NCBI GenBank assembly: GCA_903832775.1
Contig: CAILCX010000116.1
Location: forward strand, 1-44,207
DNA length: 44,207 nt
Source of the DNA: an uncultured Methylobacter sp.
GTDB lineage: Bacteria; Pseudomonadota; Gammaproteobacteria; Methylococcales; Methylomonadaceae
Direction: 5' to 3'
The translations under genes were made by a program, and so were the position numbers. Numbering within the stretch: position 1 is the first letter of the stretch; each line of letters opens with the position of its first letter. The notes beneath the pieces were generated by a model. It did not search any database and was not told the origin of the DNA. It saw nothing but the letters and a program-made list of their open reading frames with translations. Positions 34,238 through 43,688 of the stretch are shown piece after piece.

Positions 34238-37200
34238 TTAGGGCAGTGTCAATTGAGTCCAAGAACTACCGTAACCACTGTTACCCGCTGCGTTAGCCAC
34301 CTGCAATTGGAAGCTGTAGCTTGTATACGCAGCCATACCAGTGATAACGGCACTAGTTGATTTCGCTGTCAATGCATTACCCATTTTAACTACACCAGTG
34401 CCTGTCGAAGGCATTTTCGCCCAATTAGTACCACCGTCGATTGAGTATTGCAACGTATAGCCTGTAGCATTTGCCACTGTAGCCCAGTTCACCGTCATGC
34501 CTGATGCAGTCACTAAAGATACACTAGAGATTGACGGCGCAGCTGGCAGCGTTAACTGTGTCAAGGTTATTGCTGGCGAGCAATTCGTACCATCACTATT
34601 GCTGCAAGCAGCGACGGTGACAGTATTTCTCGAATCAGCATTCAGACCCGATACAGTAATTGAAGTCGCAACTTGCGAAACGGCCGTAGCACCATTGACT
34701 GATAAGTTATAACTAGCAGCTCCACTTGTTGGCGGATTCCAGTTCGCTGTAAAGCCAGTTGTTGTAACTCCTGTGCTTGTTGTGAATGCTGGTGCCAATG
34801 GCTGTGTCAGTTGAGTCAAAAAACTACCGTAACCACTGTTACCCGCTGCGTTAGCCACCTGCAATTGGAAGCTATAGCTTGTATACGCAGCCATACCAGT
34901 GATAACGGCACTAGTTGATGCCCCTGTCAATGCAGTACCCATCTTCACTAGTCTACCTGTAGAAGGCATTGTCGCCCAATTAGTACCACCGTTGATTGAG
35001 TATTGCAACGTATAGCCTGCAGCATTTGCCACTGGAGCCCAGTTCACCGTCATGCCTGTTGCAGTCACTGAAGATACGCTAGAGATTGACGGCGCAGCTG
35101 GCAAAGTTAACTGTGTCTTGCTTGTTACAGCTGAGCAAGTCGTTCCTTTGTTGCTGCAAGCAGCGACGGTGACAGTATTGCTCAAACCAGCATTCAGACC
35201 CGATACAGTAATTGAAGTCGCAACTTGCGAAATGGCCGCAGCACCATTGACAGATACGATATAGCTAGTAGTTCCTGTTGGCGCATTCCAGTTTGCTGTA
35301 AAACCATTTGTTGAGACTAATGTGCTTGCTGCGAAAACTGGTGCCGTTGGCGTTACCTGTAAAGTAGTTACAGGATCACTAGCAACACCGCTTACTGTAT
35401 TCGCAATATTAGTCGTGGTATTGGGAGCACTCAAAGCCTGTACACGGAAGTAGTACGTCTTATTGCCGGCCAATCCAGTCACTGCCTGGGTTGTGCCTAT
35501 TACGCCGGTTGCTATGGTGGTCACTGTACCGGTGAATCCAACATTGGCTGCCCGTTGCACGGTGTAGCTTACTGCACCTGGAACCGAAACCCAGTTCAAG
35601 GTAAGAGTCGTCGCTGCAATGCTAGACGCTGTCGGTGCTGCTGGAGTAGCTAACGTTGTTACCGAAGGCGAGATTAGCCAGGCAGACGTTACCGAACTAT
35701 TAGCTACGGTAGCCCTAACCCTGAACACATAGGAGGGAATACTCGGATCTAAGCCCGTCACGCCATAGCTCGAGCTCGTTCCCAATACTACACCCAATGG
35801 AACCCAAGTTCCTTTAGTGGCAGTGCAAGCTGTTGCTGATGCTGCACACTGCTGTACCTCATAGCCGGTTATCGCCGTTCCTGCACTTGCAATCCAGTTA
35901 AAAGTCAAAACAGTTGCATCTGTCGAACTTTTCGTAAAGGGCCCATTGGGAGTGGGAGCGGGAAGTAGTGTAGTAGGAATAACAGCCGTTGGAGGTAACG
36001 GTGCAACACCAGTACCCGTGAGACTCGCACTGAGACTCGTGGTTGGAAAACTAGGTATAGCGTTTACTGTAAGCACTGCATTCTCAGCACCAAGCACAGT
36101 CGGGGTTAAACTTACACCGATCGTACAAGTATTGTTGGTGGTGGGAGGTAGCGTAACCCCAGAGCAAGTATCGCTGACAATTCTGTAATCAGCCGAGTTT
36201 ACGCCTGTTAACGTTACTCCAGTAGCGTTGCTACTCAATGTGATTGGACCAGCGCCAGTGTTAGTGTAAGTAAACATGGTCGTAGGAGTCGAGGCCGCAC
36301 CAACCTGCTGGTTGCCGAAATCCAAGGTACCTACTAACGAGGCAGTAGGTAACACACCAGTTCCTGTCATCGCCACGTTGTTTACTATGGAGGCTCCTGT
36401 TCCACGAACCGTGGTAATTGCCAGTTTCGCAGTTTTTACTCCGGCAGTATCTGGGGTCAGCTTTACAGCGATTGTACAACTCTGATTAAGCGCCAAGGCA
36501 GTTATGCAGCCGTTGTTTGTGATAGTGTAGCCCCCATTTTTAAGGGGATTACACACCGTAGTAGTCTTAGTTCTTGTAGTTGTGTCAACACATATTGCCA
36601 CGCTACTTACTGTCCACTGACTATTTTGCAAATTAGTAACTGTCACAACCTGTGGAGCACTAACCATAGGTACCTGAACACTTCCAAAATCGAGTGCAGT
36701 CGGTGATATCGGCAGTATTCGTGAACCAGTTCCGGTGGCGCCCGAGGAGATGGCCGACTCAGTCGTCACGTTGTCATAACCAGCCAAATTGGCTGTTGGC
36801 GTTGTAATACCCCCCCCAGCAGTAGTTGGAAGCAAAGTAGCCGGTAGACTGGGCAAATAATCCCCTGCGCCGACTGTGTTGTTTGAAATGACTTTGTAAA
36901 AGACAGAATTTTGTCCCGCTTCAACAGAGCTATCAACCCAGTTTCGTGGACATCCTGCCTGACTAGTACACTCCGGTTGGGCAACATTGAAGGTTGCAAG
37001 TCCAGTAGTAAAGTTGCTATCCATAGCCCGTTGGATGGTGACCCAATTAGAAATAACAGAGTTGTCGTTCCAAGAGACAGTAACAGTAGGCGCTTTATTA
37101 CTACCTGAGGTCACCGCTTTTACATTGTCAGGCGCTTCCGGCGTTTGTGCCACGGCGATAGACCGCATCATGTCGTTTTCTTCATGACCCAAAATATGGC

Positions 37201-40200
37201 AGTGCCAGACATATTCCCAACCATAGTTGATGTTGACGTTGGTAACGGTGGACGCATTGCCGGTTTGCGGATCCAGGTTGAAGAAGTTCTGAGCGGCACC
37301 AGTAGGCTGAGCCACTGCATCTTGCGCCAAAGCGGGATCCAATAAGCGATGGCTATTGGGCACCTTGAACGGCAGATTGCTGATAACCCTGGGACGCAAG
37401 GCTACAACAACATCTTCCAGCGGGTTCATCCGCACGGTATCTTTCCAACCAAGTTCGTTAGCTTCAGTTTGACGAATAGTACCATCCCAGCCTACGCGGT
37501 TGACGATTTGCACATGGAACAAGTGAAAATGTATAGCATGAGAGTCAACACCGTTATGAGTAATTCTCCACAACTGTGTACCGTCCGTCAGGGTTCCGGA
37601 AATCGGTGTAGCATTAGGAGTTAATTTAACCAACTCTGTCGGTGGATCGGTATAACCCAAGGGGAGAGCAGTATTGGTAGTTGCCGACGTTTTGGGAATT
37701 TCCACACCCAGCAGGGCATTCATACGACCATAATCCATTGTCCAATCTTCGATGATGGTTTTTGGTTGCATGTCCATGGGCACGGATTGACCCAAACCAG
37801 AGACAAGACCTGTTAGAGAATCAACTGTGTACGGAGTAAAGTTCAGCGCGTAATCCTGAATCAACGCCAGGTTATGATTTATAGCTGAGCTAAGAGATGA
37901 ACCGGTAGCCAGTGTACTGTCAGCAACTTCGATACCATAAGTCGCATTATATGCGGCCTGCGGAACGATAATATGCTCCTGACTGGTTTTGAAAGCAGTT
38001 TGCACTGCTGACGTCAGGTTGGCTATATCAATGTTTCCGGTATCATCCTGACTCGTAGCAGCAGCGGCAGCACCGCCAGTATTACTAACCTGAATCTGCA
38101 TGATGGTGCGGGTGTTAGGCCCGTAACCTGGCAAAGTTGAGAACGCGCCACCGGTGTCGGTGTTGTCATAATCACCGGTGAAATAATCTACACGCAAATC
38201 AAACGCTGGCATCGGCGCCGGCGAATCGTTATACATTAGTAACGTTGCACCAGCGAAATTGGCAAAGTCAACCAGAACATCAGCGCGTTCGGCAGGACCG
38301 AGCAACAACGCATGTTCCTTGACATTGGTAACAACGATGTTTTTCAGATTGTATTCAAAGTTGGTCGGCTGGTTTTGGATAATCACCGGTGTCGATAGAA
38401 AGCCGCCATCAGTGCCAATCTGAACCATCGCGGGACCACGAGTAGCAGGGTCAAATACGCCCGATGGTCGACCATCGAAAGTCACACCAGCGTTTTGCCT
38501 TGTATACCACCAGGACGGAAATTTTGAGACCGTATCCTGACTGTCATTGAATGGCACCATCCTAGCTTCAGTACATTTAGACCGATCCGTTTCAGAAGCA
38601 GATGTAGTTCCTCCATCGCACAACTTGGTGGCACCAGTAGGCTTACCAGCGTTCTGGAGAGCAGTGATTGGATTGCCCTGGGCGTTACTCGCAGCCACTA
38701 CTAGCGATAAATTGAGCACACGGTCGTTACCGACACTCAGTAGACGCAAGCGATACTGTTTCGGATCCACCTTAAGTACAGGGTAAGCAGTACCGTTAAC
38801 CAGTGGGGTATCGTTGAAAGATTCCGGCGTTCCGCTGGGTTGATTCAGCGGGTTAGTTAAGATATTAGCTGCTGTTGTATCAGAATTCCCACCATCAGTG
38901 ACTAAATTATTTGCACCATTAGGCACCCCCGGTATGGTTTGTCCTTCGCAATAGTTCAACGCTGAGGATACGCAAGCCGAATCGTAATATGGGTTAGCAA
39001 CCGCCCCGTGCTGAATGCCGGTAAATGGCGGCCAAAACCATGGGCCATAGTCCCAACGTCCGAAACTGTTGGCGCCGGAAATATCCCCCGGATTCTGATT
39101 GGGCATGAAGACATGAGGTACCCAAAGGTCACCATTACCGTTGGTACAATACGCTGGTAAAGCAGTTGATGCACCTGCCGCACATTCCACAGGTGTTCCT
39201 GTACCCCAACGCCAAGTGGGATCCTGGGAGTTGAGCTGGGTAGCGAAGGGACCAAAGCTGTTCAACACCGGCCTTCCAGGGGTGTTGTCAGGTACGAAGG
39301 TCTTTTCCTGGATAACCAAAGGGATGGTGTCTTGAATAGACGGCAAGACTTTGAGTCTAGCTATGTTGTTTCCGGAAACATTCGTGCCATTGACCAGATC
39401 CTGCTCAGTTGAATCTTGCAACAAATAGCCGGCAGCCATGCCATCATAAACGTTTAGACGAGTGATACCTTCAGCGTGATCGTGATAAAACATCAAACGG
39501 GCGCTTTGCTCGTTGGTGTAGTAGTAAGTCAGGGCACCAGGACCGGGATTAGTGGTCAGGGCGTTGTCAGTAATTTGTTTGGCAGTTGGATTGGTGATAG
39601 CGACTCCATTTACATCGGTAAATAATGCTTGAGTCGATGGATAGAACCACATATCTGGTACATCGGTAGCACTCTCGCCCCTAAGTACTCCATTTTCATT
39701 TGCGGGCTTTATCCACTGCCGCGGCGTTCCATCGCTGATCCAGGGAGTATTGCCACCATGTAAATGCATCGCGGTCCGGTTGTCGGTATCGTACTGACCG
39801 GCGGCGCCCATGTAGGTGTGGTCAACCGGTAACGGTAGATTACCTGCTTCGTGTAACGGCAAGTTATTGATCAGCTTAATGCGCACCGGACGATCTTTAT
39901 GGGCGACGATAATCGGACCCAGATACTGGTTCTTACTTTGTGCGGGTACTGTGTTATCACTTGTATTACATGCCCCTGCTGGAGTCGTTGCTGGAAGAGC
40001 GGGTGGAGGTGTGCAGCCACTTGCAGTGCCAGAATTTATCTGCATGTAACCGCGCAGATGTGTTGCAGGAAGATCAGAGTGTAACTGTTGGGTATATACC
40101 GATTCGCTAATGACATAATAATCGGAACCAGGGAAGGTCGTTGTATCTGGAACCGCCAACGGCAGTGCTTGCCCAAGGTTGTTTACGCCGTTTGTATAAT

Positions 40201-40996
40201 CGGCCCCTGAAACATACGAGGAAACATTAGGTATACCAGGCAACATGTCGACGAATTTCTTCAGACCGGTTCTGGCTATAGGCGTATTGTAACCAGTGCC
40301 TTGATTGTTGATAGTAAAGCCCGTAATGGCACCAACGGTTGTGTTGAAGTTAGCGGTTGCTCCGGTGAATACTTGTCCAGTATTTGATCCAAGACGTATA
40401 GTTGGTTTATGAAGATAACCTCCACTACCCTGGCTGGTAACTGTGATTCCAGTAATCGCATGAGTTTTTGGGTCCACAGTTGCAATTGCGGTAGCGGCTT
40501 CCACTACTGAGTCGGAACTGTTACTGGTAATCGTAAAAATAGGGGGCTTTGCAGGATTATAACCGCTTCCCCCATTGGTAACTGTAATTCCGGTAATGCC
40601 ATTGATGATAGCTGTCGCAGAAGCGCCGGTACCATTACCGTTAACCGTGACTGAAAGGGCATCTGAACTTGTATAGCCAGCACCAGGATTAAGGACTTGT
40701 ATATCTGCTATGCCATCAATATAAGCCCCAGGATTAGGGGAGCTGTAATCATAGGTTGTCGCCGCAGCTGTAGCTTGCGTACCCGAACTGTCAATTGGCG
40801 CAGTAATGGTCACTGTAGCCAAAACCGGCTGTGGACTGTTAGCGTAGTTAGGCACCACACCAAAATAGTCTGGCACCATGCCTGGTCCCGGTGGTGGATT
40901 CTGAATGCCTACGGCGGCAAAGGTACTCGCTGCAAATGCCGCGCTGCCACACACCAGCAATATTTGCCTGATTGATTTAGTTAATGTCATATTCAT
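34238..40996 (-). CDS. Giant secreted multicopper oxidase with ASH-like and fibronectin III repeats (MofA-like)
   Basis: 2252 aa. Signal peptide at residues 1-27 (LLVCGSAAFAASTFA). Residues 60-240 are four or so Gly-rich repeats with a GSGY motif (ITGITVTNGGSGY). A multicopper oxidase module covers about 370-1290, with all four copper motifs: HLHGGNTPWISDG (about 410), FYHDHAEGITR (about 502), HAIHFHLFHVQ (about 1150) and HCHILGHEENDMM (about 1262) with the type 1 Cys, His and Met. Then a fibronectin III domain, two ASH-like domains (LDFGSVQVP; LDFGNQQVG) and six fibronectin III domains. The oxidase part resembles MofA, a putative manganese oxidase of Leptothrix; that is family memory, and the substrate is unproven. 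The start has GGAGG six bases upstream and overlaps the small upstream gene by four bases. Confidence 0.88.
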   Translation of the reverse strand: MNMTLTKSIRQILLVCGSAAFAASTFAAVGIQNPPPGPGMVPDYFGVVPNYANSPQPVLATVTITAPIDSSGTQATAAATTYDYSSPNPGAYIDGIADIQVLNPGAGYTSSDALSVTVNGNGTGASATAIINGITGITVTNGGSGYNPAKPPIFTITSNSSDSVVEAATAIATVDPKTHAITGITVTSQGSGGYLHKPTIRLGSNTGQVFTGATANFNTTVGAITGFTINNQGTGYNTPIARTGLKKFVDMLPGIPNVSSYVSGADYTNGVNNLGQALPLAVPDTTTFPGSDYYVISESVYTQQLHSDLPATHLRGYMQINSGTASGCTPPPALPATTPAGACNTSDNTVPAQSKNQYLGPIIVAHKDRPVRIKLINNLPLHEAGNLPLPVDHTYMGAAGQYDTDNRTAMHLHGGNTPWISDGTPRQWIKPANENGVLRGESATDVPDMWFYPSTQALFTDVNGVAITNPTAKQITDNALTTNPGPGALTYYYTNEQSARLMFYHDHAEGITRLNVYDGMAAGYLLQDSTEQDLVNGTNVSGNNIARLKVLPSIQDTIPLVIQEKTFVPDNTPGRPVLNSFGPFATQLNSQDPTWRWGTGTPVECAAGASTALPAYCTNGNGDLWVPHVFMPNQNPGDISGANSFGRWDYGPWFWPPFTGIQHGAVANPYYDSACVSSALNYCEGQTIPGVPNGANNLVTDGGNSDTTAANILTNPLNQPSGTPESFNDTPLVNGTAYPVLKVDPKQYRLRLLSVGNDRVLNLSLVVAASNAQGNPITALQNAGKPTGATKLCDGGTTSASETDRSKCTEARMVPFNDSQDTVSKFPSWWYTRQNAGVTFDGRPSGVFDPATRGPAMVQIGTDGGFLSTPVIIQNQPTNFEYNLKNIVVTNVKEHALLLGPAERADVLVDFANFAGATLLMYNDSPAPMPAFDLRVDYFTGDYDNTDTGGAFSTLPGYGPNTRTIMQIQVSNTGGAAAAATSQDDTGNIDIANLTSAVQTAFKTSQEHIIVPQAAYNATYGIEVADSTLATGSSLSSAINHNLALIQDYALNFTPYTVDSLTGLVSGLGQSVPMDMQPKTIIEDWTMDYGRMNALLGVEIPKTSATTNTALPLGYTDPPTELVKLTPNATPISGTLTDGTQLWRITHNGVDSHAIHFHLFHVQIVNRVGWDGTIRQTEANELGWKDTVRMNPLEDVVVALRPRVISNLPFKVPNSHRLLDPALAQDAVAQPTGAAQNFFNLDPQTGNASTVTNVNINYGWEYVWHCHILGHEENDMMRSIAVAQTPEAPDNVKAVTSGSNKAPTVTVSWNDNSVISNWVTIQRAMDSNFTTGLATFNVAQPECTSQAGCPRNWVDSSVEAGQNSVFYKVISNNTVGAGDYLPSLPATLLPTTAGGGITTPTANLAGYDNVTTESAISSGATGTGSRILPISPTALDFGSVQVPMVSAPQVVTVTNLQNSQWTVSSVAICVDTTTRTKTTTVCNPLKNGGYTITNNGCITALALNQSCTIAVKLTPDTAGVKTAKLAITTVRGTGASIVNNVAMTGTGVLPTASLVGTLDFGNQQVGAASTPTTMFTYTNTGAGPITLSSNATGVTLTGVNSADYRIVSDTCSGVTLPPTTNNTCTIGVSLTPTVLGAENAVLTVNAIPSFPTTSLSASLTGTGVAPLPPTAVIPTTLLPAPTPNGPFTKSSTDATVLTFNWIASAGTAITGYEVQQCAASATACTATKGTWVPLGVVLGTSSSYGVTGLDPSIPSYVFRVRATVANSSVTSAWLISPSVTTLATPAAPTASSIAATTLTLNWVSVPGAVSYTVQRAANVGFTGTVTTIATGVIGTTQAVTGLAGNKTYYFRVQALSAPNTTTNIANTVSGVASDPVTTLQVTPTAPVFAASTLVSTNGFTANWNAPTGTTSYIVSVNGAAAISQVATSITVSGLNAGLSNTVTVAACSNKGTTCSAVTSKTQLTLPAAPSISSVSSVTATGMTVNWAPVANAAGYTLQYSINGGTNWATMPSTGRLVKMGTALTGASTSAVITGMAAYTSYSFQLQVANAAGNSGYGSFLTQLTQPLAPAFTTSTGVTTTGFTANWNPPTSGAASYNLSVNGATAVSQVATSITVSGLNADSRNTVTVAACSNSDGTNCSPAITLTQLTLPAAPSISSVSLVTASGMTVNWATVANATGYTLQYSIDGGTNWAKMPSTGTGVVKMGNALTAKSTSAVITGMAAYTSYSFQLQVANAAGNSGYGSSWTQLTLP
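34251..35366 (-). repeat. 558-bp tandem duplication within the giant gene
   Basis: The last four fibronectin III domains are two copies of a short-plus-long domain pair. The nucleotide sequence around 34253-34360 reappears at 34811-34918, offset 558 bases (186 codons), with only scattered differences over the long domain. The short domains share VATSITVSGLNA and the long ones share VITGMAAYTSYSFQLQVANA. The high nucleotide likeness suggests a recent duplication or gene conversion. Confidence 0.85.
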
Positions 40997-41283
40997 TGCA
41001 TGCCTCCAGTTTTAGTGTGGCCTTTTTGACGTTGATGTTCTTGATGAACCTTATCAAAGTCATTAGGTCGTTCCTGACGCTGTTGGGTGTAGGACATTTT
41101 CAGACGCATTGCAGCTGACTTCCTGTCTGAATGAGGTGTTTTGTGCCGGGTATTTTGAGACTTGATCTGCTCGGCCTCAGTCGCGCGGGGAAGATTTGAA
41201 CCATTCCTAGCATATGCAACCCCTCCACACAACGAGGCAACAAGAGTTGTTAAGCACAACACTTTCGTTAGTTTGTTTTTCAT
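40993..41283 (-). CDS. Small secreted basic protein coupled to the giant oxidase
   Basis: 96 aa. Signal peptide MKNKLTKVLCLTTLVASLCG with a cleavage site after VAYA; the mature part is about 71 residues, rich in Lys, Arg, Gln and His. Four His lie in the last 20 residues (VHQEHQRQKGHTK preceded by other charges) and Met pairs occur as AAMRLKM and GGM at the end. An AAGG ribosome binding site precedes ATG 41283. Its stop overlaps the giant oxidase start (ATGA), so the two are translationally coupled. I do not know the family. A role as copper carrier or assembly factor is a guess from the His/Met content and coupling. Confidence 0.75.
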   Translation of the reverse strand: MKNKLTKVLCLTTLVASLCGGVAYARNGSNLPRATEAEQIKSQNTRHKTPHSDRKSAAMRLKMSYTQQRQERPNDFDKVHQEHQRQKGHTKTGGMQ

Positions 41284-42561
41284 TTTAAAAACCTTTTTTG
41301 AATTTTAATCTATTGTTTTACCTGAACTTTTGCTGAGGTATCTAGGGGGAATTATTTATTTCTTGTTAAATATCTCTCGGTGATTTCTATGAAATAGATT
41401 TGTTTAAAAAAATTATGTTAACTATCAATATTGTTGGCTCTCTTTTGTTTTCCATTTCAAGAGCCAACTATGAATCCATTCCACCTTCGCCACGTTCATC
41501 GTGTTTTATCCAACTAAAATCGCAAAATAAATACAACAAACATGCAACCTTACAAGTGATTTAGCAATTTGTAGTCCAACTATTGATTTTCTGTGTAAAT
41601 AAAAATTTAAGTTATTGTTTTTTATTGTAATTAAAATTTTTTTCAGGTGATAATTTCGCTCTTTATCCGCTGTATTATGTTAGAGGTCCGTTTTTTAGAG
41701 GTTGCTTGCTGTTATTTATCGATTACCCGGTTGCTAAAAAACAGAGTCCATGTATTTTTGGCGGAGATTTTATGTTTTAAATGGAGGATTAATGACGATT
41801 GAGAATATAAAAATCAATGAGTTAATGGTATTTTGTTGTTAACGGCGGCGTTAATTAATGAATGCTACTTTTCGGCTGGGGTCTAACAGCTAAACTGGTT
41901 TTATTGGATTGATTTTTATGGCTTACTGGGGTCGCTTTAACTGACGTAGCTGACGTTAATGACAATAATTATGATAATGATAAAAATGTCAAGACAACAT
42001 TAACCGTATATTATTCAAAAAAATTCACTCTAGGCACTTAAATTGCAAGCGGATTCGCTTCTACATTTCGGGGAGGAGCTTTAATCGATCTGGCAATAAA
42101 AATGAGCGTTCTGAGGCAGTTTAAGTAAAAAAATGGTAATTAAGCCTGACAAAATTGTCATGATCATAAATTATGTGATGGATGGCGCGTTTTTTTTAGC
42201 AACTAACTGGTAGGGGTAGATCTGTTACGATGAAAAACGTCAATCCCCCGAATCTAAATTTTGCTGAATGGGTAAAGATATTTAGTGGGGTAAAGCTGAG
42301 GATTACATTTGTAGCCCACATCACTCAGCACTGATGAGTTGCTATGCGCTAAGTTATCCGGGATTTTTGTTTACTTTCGCTGGCAAGGTGGTGGCGGATT
42401 ATTGTTTATTGTGTATAACTGGACGGGACTAATCATCCCGCAGCTTTATGGGAGATAGTATAAAGACTAAATGCTATGCATCGTTTGCGATTGAGGTCAT
42501 TTGCTTTGTTCATCTTAACCTATAGTCATTTAGCTTTACTCTTGGAATGGATTGTTTAAAT
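41284..42561. other. 1.28-kb AT-rich gene-free region upstream of the giant oxidase operon
   Basis: No protein of convincing length is found on either strand. Items seen: a 16-codon ORF with a strong GGAGG at 41792-41842 (+); a 34-codon ORF at 42230-42334 (+) that begins MKNVNPPNLNFAEW and may be a remnant of a longer gene; an inverted repeat TGACAA-aa-TTGTCA at 42147-42160; and a Fur-box-like string at 41961-41986. The region must hold the promoter of the operon starting at 41283 and the 3' end of HDOD copy 2. I could not identify a -35/-10 pair with confidence. Confidence 0.6.
41961..41986. promoter_or_regulatory. Fur-box-like hexamer array (candidate)
   Basis: GACAAT-AATTAT-GATAAT-GATAAA is close to the repeated GATAAT hexamers of Fur operators. 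It lies in an AT-rich region about 680 bases upstream of the operon start, too far for simple repression of that start unless the transcript begins nearby. AT-rich chance likeness is possible. Confidence 0.25.
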
Positions 42562-43488
42562 TTACCCGATGATACCATCGACCTGATCTGTAATAGTGAT
42601 GAACTTGTCGCCAAGTTTCTCAAGCGACTGATTAATCGCTGTGACGGGTAAATGTAATTCAGCTAAAATTTCCTCGGTATAGATTTGTGGCTTTCCATTA
42701 CCAATACCCAGGCCACCCAGCAGGCAATCATTCACATAGGTCAGTAAATTTAATCTATAATTGTCGCCCCGATAACCTGGATTGTGATGATGATAGACCA
42801 CATCAATAATCGGCTTGGGCATAGACCAGGACGTCATCAACCAGGCGCCCAAGGTGTCATGGCTAACGCCTAAGGTAAAGCTTTCCAGTGCAACTTCAGA
42901 CAACGTTGGATTGGCGGCCATTAAATGATTTAAACAGGTAAATTCCCTCGGAAATTGATCGCCCAATAAAGGATAACCAATATTGTGCAGCAAAGCGGCC
43001 AAGCATAACTCGGTATCTTGAAACCGGTTTTCAAGCGGAATGTGACTATTCAGCAACGGCATAAGCAATGAACTGGTCATGGCATGAACCCAAAAAAATC
43101 GGGTGCCAATGGGCCCGTCTTTAGGTGCTTTTAACAGCCCGATGGTCGATAAACCCAGGGCCAGATTAAACACCAGATCAAAACCTAAAACGCGAGAAAT
43201 TGCCTCGCGTACACTGACTATTTTTCCGGGATAGCCGTACAACGAGGAGCTGGCCCAGCGCAGGATTTGCGCGGTTAACAGCGGATCCAGCTCGATCACC
43301 GCAGCCAGTTTTTCAGCGTCGGCGGTTAAATCAGCGGCTAACTGTATAATGCGCATCGCCACACCCGGTAAGACGGGCAAGGTCTGTAATTCACTGATCC
43401 GTTCAAGTAAGTCATAAGGTGATTTGAGCGTATTCAGTGGTGAATTAATAGTATCAAGCGTCCAGCTAATTAAAGAGGGATTCATCAT
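42562..43488 (-). CDS. HDOD-domain protein, copy 2
   Basis: 308 aa, paralogue of the protein at 32.7 kb, with about 63 differences in my hand alignment, most of them in the first 40 residues and the last 100. HDOD features match: LPVLPGVAMRIIQLAADLTA, AAVIELDPLLTAQILRWASS, EAISRVLGFDLVFNLALGLS and ALLHNIGYPLL, again HN in place of HD. It has no signal or membrane segment. Like copy 1, it lies downstream of a large secreted repeat protein on the same strand, behind a terminator and a 7-bp hairpin. The conserved synteny suggests duplication of the whole module. Confidence 0.9.
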   Translation of the reverse strand: MMNPSLISWTLDTINSPLNTLKSPYDLLERISELQTLPVLPGVAMRIIQLAADLTADAEKLAAVIELDPLLTAQILRWASSSLYGYPGKIVSVREAISRVLGFDLVFNLALGLSTIGLLKAPKDGPIGTRFFWVHAMTSSLLMPLLNSHIPLENRFQDTELCLAALLHNIGYPLLGDQFPREFTCLNHLMAANPTLSEVALESFTLGVSHDTLGAWLMTSWSMPKPIIDVVYHHHNPGYRGDNYRLNLLTYVNDCLLGGLGIGNGKPQIYTEEILAELHLPVTAINQSLEKLGDKFITITDQVDGIIG

Positions 43489-43579
43489 TGTTCGTTAAAT
43501 ATTGTCATTGAAGTAACTTCGCTCTTTAGTCTTTAGGATTCCTTTTTTAGAGTGCACAATTGGCATATATACACTCTAG

Positions 43580-43605
43580 AAAAGGGTCGGGAATTTCACC
43601 CGACC
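43580..43605 (-). terminator. Intrinsic terminator before HDOD copy 2
   Basis: Minus strand: GGTCGGG, seven-base loop, CCCGACC, then CTTTTC. The 7-bp stem is perfect. It is the counterpart of the terminator at 33844-33871. Confidence 0.85.
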
Positions 43606-43617
43606 ACGTTTTCAATT

Positions 43618-43641
43618 AGATCAAAGGAGTGCCGTTGATCT
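43618..43641 (-). promoter_or_regulatory. 7-bp hairpin preceding the second terminator
   Basis: AGATCAA (43618-43624) pairs with TTGATCT (43635-43641) around a ten-base loop, 12 bases from the terminator. In the other module GGTTCAA/TTGAACC has the same stem and loop lengths at nearly the same distance (11 bases). The paired changes in the stem (GG-CC to AG-CT, T-A to A-T) keep pairing. Confidence 0.6.
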
Positions 43642-43688
43642 AACATTTTCAGCTAGTAGCTCTTAGCCTGATGTTAAGCTTACGTAAA

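Noticed and set aside
34226-34250. Programmed ribosomal frameshift in the giant oxidase
   Set aside because: No slippery heptamer or stimulatory pseudoknot is evident at the site; a one-base insertion explains the data more simply.
35052-36485. Plus-strand ORFs of 70-80 codons within the giant oxidase
   Set aside because: They are antisense shadows of repetitive Thr/Val/Ala-rich coding sequence and show no independent gene signals.
42230-42334. 34-codon ORF as a real gene
   Set aside because: Too short and without a clear family or good ribosome binding site; mentioned only as a possible remnant.
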